Source: Micromonospora sp. M71_S20 (GTDB lineage: Bacteria > Actinomycetota > Actinomycetes > Mycobacteriales > Micromonosporaceae). From it: a stretch of 64,000 bases of DNA. The stretch lies in assembly GCF_003664255.1 (NCBI RefSeq), contig NZ_RCCV01000003.1, positions 248,001-312,000 of the forward strand, read 5' to 3'. Both the position numbers and the translations under genes were made by a program. Below are positions 59,709 to 64,000 of this stretch, in pieces; positions within the stretch are counted from its first letter, which is position 1; the number at the start of each line of letters is the position of its first letter. Below the pieces are notes generated by a model that saw only the letters and a list, made by a program, of their open reading frames with translations, ran no database searches and was not told the DNA's origin.

Positions 59709-61142
59709 GTGGTGATCCGACGCGTACTCGCACCCCGCATCGACTTCGGCGCGCTGCGCCGCGAACTGGGACTGCCCGAGGGGTTCCCGGCCGCGGCGCA
59801 GCGCGAGGCCGACGCCGCGGCGGCCGCGCCGCCCCGGCCCGCCGCGGACCGCACCGACATCCCGTTCGTCACCGTCGACCCCGCCACCTCGCGCGACCTC
59901 GACCAGGCGATGCACCTCGCCCGCCGCCCCGGCGGCGGCTACCGGGTGTCGTACGCGATCGCCGACGTCGCCGCGCACGTCCGCCCCGGCGGCGCGCTGG
60001 AGGAGGAGACCTGGCGGCGCGGACAGACCGTCTACCTGCCCGACGGCACCGTGCCGTTGCACCCCGAGACCCTCAGCGAGGGCGCGGCCAGCCTCCTGCC
60101 GGACGTCGACCGGGCCGCCGTGGTGTGGACGATCGACCTGGACGCCGACGGCGACACCGTCGGGGTCACGCTGGAGCGCGCGCTGGTGCGCAGCCGGGCC
60201 AAGCTGGACTACGTCGGGGTCCAGGCGGCCGCCGACGCCGGCCGGCTGCCCGACCCGATCGCCCTGCTGCCCGAGATCGGGGCCCGGCTCACCGCGCGCG
60301 GTCTGCGCCGGGGAGCGATCAACCTGCCGCTGCCCGAGCAGGACGTGGAGGCGGAGGGGGACGGCTGGCGGCTGGTGCTGCGCGGGCCGGTGCCGATGGA
60401 GGAGCACAACGCCCAGATCTCGCTGCTGACCGGGATGGCCGCCGCCGACCTCATGCTCGCCGGGGGCATCGGCCTGCTGCGTACGATGCCGGCGCCGAAG
60501 TCCGAGGCGGTGACGCGGCTGCGGGCCGCCGCCGCCCCGCTGGGCGTGCACTGGCCGGACGGGGCCGGCGCCGGCGAGGTGATCGCCGGGCTGGACCCGT
60601 CGCAGCCCCGGGCCGCCGCCTTCGTCGACCAGGCCGCCGAGCTGATGCGGGGCGCCGCGTACACGGCCTTCGACGGCGCGCCGCCCGAGCAGCGGGAGCA
60701 CGGCGGGGTCGCGGCCGCGTACGCCCACGTCACCGCGCCGCTGCGGCGACTGGCCGACCGCTACGCCACGGAGGTCTGCCTGGCGCTGCACGAGGGCCGG
60801 GCGGTGCCCGACTGGGTCCGCGCGGCGCTGCCCCGGCTGCCCGAGGTGATGGCCACGACCGACCGGACCGCCTCGGCGGCCACCCGGGGCGCGATCGAGC
60901 TGGCCGAGGCGGTGCTGCTCCAGCACCGGGTGGGGGAGACCTTCGACGCGGCGGTGCTGGACGTCGACGCGGCCCCGGACGGGAAGGCCCGCCCGGGCCG
61001 GCGGCCCGGCGGCACCGTGGCGCTGGACGACCCGCCGGTGCGCGCCCGCTGCCTCGGCGAACTGCCGCTGGGCGAGCGGGTGCGGGTCCGGCTGGTCACC
61101 GCCGACCCGGTCGCCCGCACGGTGGCATTCGAACTGGCCTGA
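59709..61142 (+). CDS. RNB-domain exoribonuclease (RNase II/R family)
   Basis: 477 aa, smaller than RNase R and without clear cold-shock or S1 domains. The catalytic RNB domain has VDPATSRDLDQAMHLARR, with the Asp residues that bind magnesium, then YAIADVAAHVRPGGAL, EEHNAQISLLTGMAAADLML and HVTAPLRRLADRYATEV. It degrades RNA from the 3' end. The short C-terminal beta region (VRARCLGELPLGERVRVRLV) may be a minimal S1-like fold. This compact form is common in actinobacteria. Confidence 0.9.
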   Translation: MVIRRVLAPRIDFGALRRELGLPEGFPAAAQREADAAAAAPPRPAADRTDIPFVTVDPATSRDLDQAMHLARRPGGGYRVSYAIADVAAHVRPGGALEEETWRRGQTVYLPDGTVPLHPETLSEGAASLLPDVDRAAVVWTIDLDADGDTVGVTLERALVRSRAKLDYVGVQAAADAGRLPDPIALLPEIGARLTARGLRRGAINLPLPEQDVEAEGDGWRLVLRGPVPMEEHNAQISLLTGMAAADLMLAGGIGLLRTMPAPKSEAVTRLRAAAAPLGVHWPDGAGAGEVIAGLDPSQPRAAAFVDQAAELMRGAAYTAFDGAPPEQREHGGVAAAYAHVTAPLRRLADRYATEVCLALHEGRAVPDWVRAALPRLPEVMATTDRTASAATRGAIELAEAVLLQHRVGETFDAAVLDVDAAPDGKARPGRRPGGTVALDDPPVRARCLGELPLGERVRVRLVTADPVARTVAFELA

Positions 61143-61268
61143 CGCTCCGTCCCGCCGCGCTCCCGCCCCGTCGTTCCGGGCTCCCGTCCTGCCGCGCCAC
61201 GCTTCCGTCCCGCCGGCCGGTGCCGCCGCGCCGCGCTCCCGCCCTGCGGCGCCCGTGCCGCCGTGCCA
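61141..61268. repeat. Degenerate GC-rich low-complexity repeat
   Basis: Several imperfect copies of cgctcccgccc and cttccgtcccgccg fill the gap after the RNB gene. No open frame, hairpin or regulatory site is evident. Confidence 0.5.
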
Positions 61269-61355
61269 TGTTGGGCCGGGCGGCGGCGTGTGCAGCGGGG
61301 ATTGTCACAGCGCCCACCGGTGCTGGCGGGCCGCACGGTTTGCGAGGATGGCGGC

Positions 61356-62054
61356 ATGGCTTACGACGCGAGCACGCTGCCCGACGTGTCCGGGCTGACC
61401 GTCGGCATCATCGGCGGCACCGGCGACCAGGGGCGGGGACTCGCCTACCGGTTCGCCCGGGCGGGCCAGACCGTGCTGATCGGGTCCCGATCCGCCGAGC
61501 GGGCCGCGCAGTCCGCCGAGGAGATCTCGGCCCTGCCCGGCGTGCCCGCCGAAGCCCGGGTGACCGGCGCCGACAACGAGGAGGTGGCCCGGAGCAGCGA
61601 CGTGGTGATCATCGCGGTGCCGTGGGACGGGCACGCCGCCACCGTCGCCGCGCTCGCCGAGCCGCTCGCCGGCAAGATCGTCGTCGACTGCGTCAACCCG
61701 CTGGGCTTCGACAAGCAGGGCCCGTACGCGCTCACGGTCGCCGAGGGCAGCGCCGTGCAGCAGGCCGCCGCGCTGCTGCCCGACTCCCGGGTCTGCGCCG
61801 CGTTCAACCACGTCAGCGCGCCGCTGCTGGCCGACCCGGAGATCGACCGGATCGACCTCGACGTGCTGATCTGCACCGAGGACCGCGAAGTGGTGGGCGT
61901 GGTCGCCGCGCTCGCCGCGCGGATCCCCGGCATGCGCGGCATCTACGCCGGCCGGCTGCGCAACGCCCACCAGATCGAGGCGTTCACCGCCAACCTGATC
62001 GCCATCAACAAGCGCTACAAGGCGCACGCGGGCATCCGCGTCACCGACCTCTGA
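61356..62054 (+). CDS. npdG: F420-dependent NADP reductase-like protein (NpdG)
   Basis: 232 aa from the ATG at 61356. The Rossmann fold opens with LTVGIIGGTGDQGRGLAYRF (GxGxxG-like), and the NADP-binding part continues IGSRSAERA. Conserved VIIAVPWDGH, CVNPLGFDKQGPY and FNHVSAPLL match the NADPH:F420 oxidoreductase family. It moves hydride between F420H2 and NADP. F420 is used widely by actinobacteria, so the call is consistent with the host. Monocistronic; convergent with the next gene. Confidence 0.88.
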   Translation: MAYDASTLPDVSGLTVGIIGGTGDQGRGLAYRFARAGQTVLIGSRSAERAAQSAEEISALPGVPAEARVTGADNEEVARSSDVVIIAVPWDGHAATVAALAEPLAGKIVVDCVNPLGFDKQGPYALTVAEGSAVQQAAALLPDSRVCAAFNHVSAPLLADPEIDRIDLDVLICTEDREVVGVVAALAARIPGMRGIYAGRLRNAHQIEAFTANLIAINKRYKAHAGIRVTDL

Positions 62055-62075
62055 CGGCGGGCCGCGTCCGTCGCT

Positions 62076-62708
62076 TCAGATCTTGGTGGGAAACGGCCCC
62101 TCCAGGGGCCTGTTCCTGCCAAGATCGGCAGCCCCGCCTGGTGGGACAGGAGCCAACGGCCTGTTCGCGCGTCTCAGCGGGTGGCGGCGGTAGCGGGGGT
62201 CCGGAGGACCGACGGTGAGGGCGTTCTCGTCGAGGCCGTTGTAGACGACCAGATCGGTGTCGGCGAACGCGAAGCCGAGTGCGAGGCTGCCGTTGGCCAG
62301 GTCGCCCGTCGCGCCCCGCCACTCCAACAGCGCGACCTCGCGCAACCGGCGGCCCGGCAGGGCGGCCAACCCGGGCAGCGGCTCGGCACGCCAGGCCAGC
62401 CGGAAGTCGTCGGAGGCGGGCCAGGCGACCGGGCCGCCCGGGGAGACCGAGTTCCAGGTGATCGAGAGATCATCGAACTTCTGGTGGTTGACCTCCACCT
62501 GCTCGCCGGCGAAGTCCAGCAGCACCGGACAGTCCGCGAACCACTCGTCCTCGTCCAGGTCCCAGACCAGCCAGACGCGGGTGAGCGTACGGCCGACCAG
62601 CGCGGCGAGCCGGGCGCCGTGCGCCGTCTCGATGTCGGGCCGCGCGTGCAACCAGGTCGGCTGGTAGCCGGGGATGCCGAAGTCGAACACCGGACGATTG
62701 TGGGCCAC
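62076..62708 (-). CDS. Hypothetical soluble protein
   Basis: 210 aa. Trp/Asp-rich and beta-prone: VWLVWDLDEDEWFADCPVLL, SITWNSVSPGGP and ALGFAFADTDLVVYNGLDEN. No signal or membrane segment and no family recognised. The last 15 or so codons are made by the REP-like palindrome, so the original stop may have been further upstream. Upstream lies the hairpin terminator of panB, so it has its own promoter. Confidence 0.7.
   Translation of the reverse strand: MAHNRPVFDFGIPGYQPTWLHARPDIETAHGARLAALVGRTLTRVWLVWDLDEDEWFADCPVLLDFAGEQVEVNHQKFDDLSITWNSVSPGGPVAWPASDDFRLAWRAEPLPGLAALPGRRLREVALLEWRGATGDLANGSLALGFAFADTDLVVYNGLDENALTVGPPDPRYRRHPLRRANRPLAPVPPGGAADLGRNRPLEGPFPTKI
62078..62127. repeat. REP-like extended palindrome
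   Basis: gatcttgg and ccaagatc enclose gggaaacggcccctcc / aggggcctgttcc, giving an interrupted palindrome of about 50 bp. It lies after npdG and extends into the 3' end of the opposite gene, coding for its last residues. It may also terminate npdG. Confidence 0.65.
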
Positions 62709-62717
62709 GAGGCAGGC

Positions 62718-62766
62718 GGGTGGGAGGGGCGGTGGGCGCCGGTGCCGCGTACCGCCCCTCCCACCC
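62718..62766 (-). terminator. Hairpin terminator downstream of panB
   Basis: gggtgggaggggcggt (62718-62733) pairs perfectly with accgcccctcccaccc (62751-62766), a 16-bp stem located 46 bases after the panB stop. Confidence 0.8.
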
Positions 62767-62811
62767 GGACGCCGGTCCCGCGGCGTCCGGGCGGAAGTCG
62801 GCCGGCCGGTG

Positions 62812-63657
62812 TCAGAAGGTGTGCTCGGCGGCGGGGAAGTCGCCGCCCCGGACCTCGTCGGCGAACCGCCGGGTCGCGTCGGTCAGGGCACCCGCCAGGT
62901 CGGCGTAGCGCTTCACGAAGCGCGGGGCCCGGCCGGTACGCAGACCGGCCATGTCCTGCCAGACGAGCACCTGGGCGTCGGTGTCCGCGCCGGCGCCGAT
63001 GCCCACGGTCGGGATCGGCAGCTCCGCCGTGATCCGCTTGGCCACCTGCCCCGGCACCATCTCCAGCACCACGGCGAACGCGCCCGCCTCGGCCACCGCA
63101 CGGGCGTCGGCGATCACGTCGTCGGCCGCGTCGCCGCGCCCCTGCACCCGGTAGCCGCCGATGGCGTGCTCGCTCTGCGGGGTGAAGCCGATGTGCGCCA
63201 TCACCGGGATTCCGGCGCCGGTGATCGCGGCGATCTGCGCCGCGCAGCGCCGGCCGCCCTCCAGCTTCACCGCGTGGCAGCCACCCTCCTTCATGAACCG
63301 CACGGCGGTGCGCAGCGCCTGCGTCGGGCCCTCCTCGTAGGAGCCGAACGGCAGGTCGCCGACGACCAGCGCGTGCCGGGTCGCCCGGACCACCGCGCGG
63401 ACCAGCGGGAGCAGCTCCTCGGCGGTCACCGGCACCGTCGTCTCGTAGCCGAAGACGTTGTTCGCGGCCGAGTCGCCGACCAGCAGCACCGGGATGCCGG
63501 CCTGGTCGAAGATCGAGGCCGTGTACTGGTCGTACGAGGTGAGCATCGGCCACCGCTCGCCGCGCTCCTTGGCGGCGACCAGGTCGCGGGTGCGTACCCG
63601 CCGGGTGGCCGGGCCGCCGTAGAGGGCGGTCACCTCGGGCGGGGTGGACTCCACCAT
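62812..63657 (-). CDS. panB: 3-methyl-2-oxobutanoate hydroxymethyltransferase
   Basis: 281 aa from the ATG at 63657 with gaaggaga upstream. It matches PanB throughout: [67 protein letters not shown] and [19 protein letters not shown]. It catalyses the first committed step of pantothenate synthesis, transfer of a hydroxymethyl group from 5,10-methylene-THF to ketoisovalerate. Its magnesium-binding Asp and catalytic Glu positions are present. It follows nadE on the same strand, with a terminator between them. Confidence 0.96.
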   Translation of the reverse strand: MVESTPPEVTALYGGPATRRVRTRDLVAAKERGERWPMLTSYDQYTASIFDQAGIPVLLVGDSAANNVFGYETTVPVTAEELLPLVRAVVRATRHALVVGDLPFGSYEEGPTQALRTAVRFMKEGGCHAVKLEGGRRCAAQIAAITGAGIPVMAHIGFTPQSEHAIGGYRVQGRGDAADDVIADARAVAEAGAFAVVLEMVPGQVAKRITAELPIPTVGIGAGADTDAQVLVWQDMAGLRTGRAPRFVKRYADLAGALTDATRRFADEVRGGDFPAAEHTF

Positions 63658-63757
63658 GACTCTCTCCTTCCTCGAGGCCGCGTGCGCGGTCCCCGGGTTC
63701 CGCCGCGATCGTCGCACCCGACGACCGGCCCGCGGCAGAGCGCAGTGGAGGATGTCA

Positions 63758-63783
63758 CTCCCGGGCCGCCGCCGGCCCGGGAG
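63758..63783 (-). terminator. Hairpin terminator downstream of nadE
   Basis: ctcccgggcc (63758-63767) and ggcccgggag (63774-63783) form a perfect 10-bp stem eight bases after the nadE stop. Confidence 0.75.
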
Positions 63784-63791
63784 CGACCGGC

Positions 63792-64000
63792 TCAGCCGTC
63801 CTCGCGCCACCGGTTCGTGATCGGCAACCGCCGGTCCCGCCCGAAGGCCTTCATCGAGATCTTCGCCCCTGGCGCGGACTGGCGGCGCTTGTACTCGGCG
63901 GTATCCACCATCCGCAGCACCCGGTCGACGACGGCCGGGTCGTGGCCGGACGCGACCAGCCCGTCGCGGCCCAGGTCGCCGTCGACGTAGCCGATCAGGA
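63792..64000 (-). CDS. nadE: Glutamine-dependent NAD+ synthetase (3' end only)
   Basis: The last 68 codons are visible and end [20 protein letters not shown] plus REDG. The [24 protein letters not shown] signature is specific to the C-terminus of NadE synthetase domains. Upstream residues [20 protein letters not shown] are also usual. It converts deamido-NAD to NAD with ATP. Whether an N-terminal glutaminase domain is fused cannot be seen, but it is the norm in actinobacteria. Confidence 0.93.
   Translation of the reverse strand, partial: LIGYVDGDLGRDGLVASGHDPAVVDRVLRMVDTAEYKRRQSAPGAKISMKAFGRDRRLPITNRWREDG

Overview
The window is very GC-rich, uses many GTG starts, and has tightly packed operons with one-base start/stop overlaps. 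It carries an actinobacterial RNase H/phosphatase fusion, a predicted F420-dependent NADP reductase, AICE-type transfer genes and many ECF, TetR, PadR and XRE regulators. This points to a filamentous actinomycete, most likely Micromonospora or a close relative in the Micromonosporaceae. That assignment is inferred from gene content and style; no 16S gene is present.

Layout. 1-9.9 kb: a two-component system, a membrane-anchored ECF sigma factor with a divergent secreted repeat protein, a hydrolase, a TetR/reductase pair, an acetyltransferase, a pyruvyltransferase-like enzyme and a DinB protein. 9.9-15.5 kb: a PfkB kinase divergent from a SNF2 helicase coupled to a SWIM zinc-finger protein. 15.9-22.2 kb: a five-gene operon (DUF1800, DUF1501, ferric-reductase-like flavocytochrome, flavinylated FMN-binding protein, ApbE flavin transferase) that looks like an exported electron-transfer module. 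22.4-25.2 kb: a degenerate prim-pol protein divergent from an XRE/TPR regulator and a flavoprotein. 25.3-30.9 kb: the conserved Nif3 / zinc-ribbon / RNase H-phosphatase operon, then a DUF3311 + sodium:solute symporter pair with a CRP-type site upstream.

30.9-33.1 kb is a small island between two inverted remnants of one IS5-type transposase. It holds a PhyH-type dioxygenase translationally coupled to a 23S rRNA methyltransferase that closely resembles AviRb, the orthosomycin resistance enzyme. rnpB (RNase P RNA) follows at 33.93-34.36 kb.

A complete-looking integrative element of about 9.9 kb sits in the 3' end of rnpB (34,329 to 44,286). A 69-bp near-identical duplication of the rnpB 3' end and its terminator flanks it. 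It carries tyrosine integrase, excisionase, RepSA-like initiator, Spd-like membrane protein, FtsK-like Tra, a GntR repressor with an operator array, a HAD phosphatase coupled to the repressor, an ankyrin protein and several very small genes. This is the gene order of an actinomycete integrative and conjugative element (AICE), but in an RNase P RNA gene instead of the usual tRNA gene. The flank to the right (44.3-48.7 kb) holds decayed genes, including a relic of the same type of GntR repressor, and suggests an older, eroded element.

45-64 kb: TetR/FAD-monooxygenase pair, a sulfotransferase split by a nonsense codon, an APH-type kinase, SCP2 protein, glycogen-debranching-type glucosidase, AraC/GyrI regulator, PadR operon, Nudix and nucleotidyltransferase pair, M48 peptidase, a Lys/Ala-rich H1-like protein, an RNB exoribonuclease, an F420:NADP reductase, panB and the end of nadE. 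No tRNA, rRNA or CRISPR array was seen.
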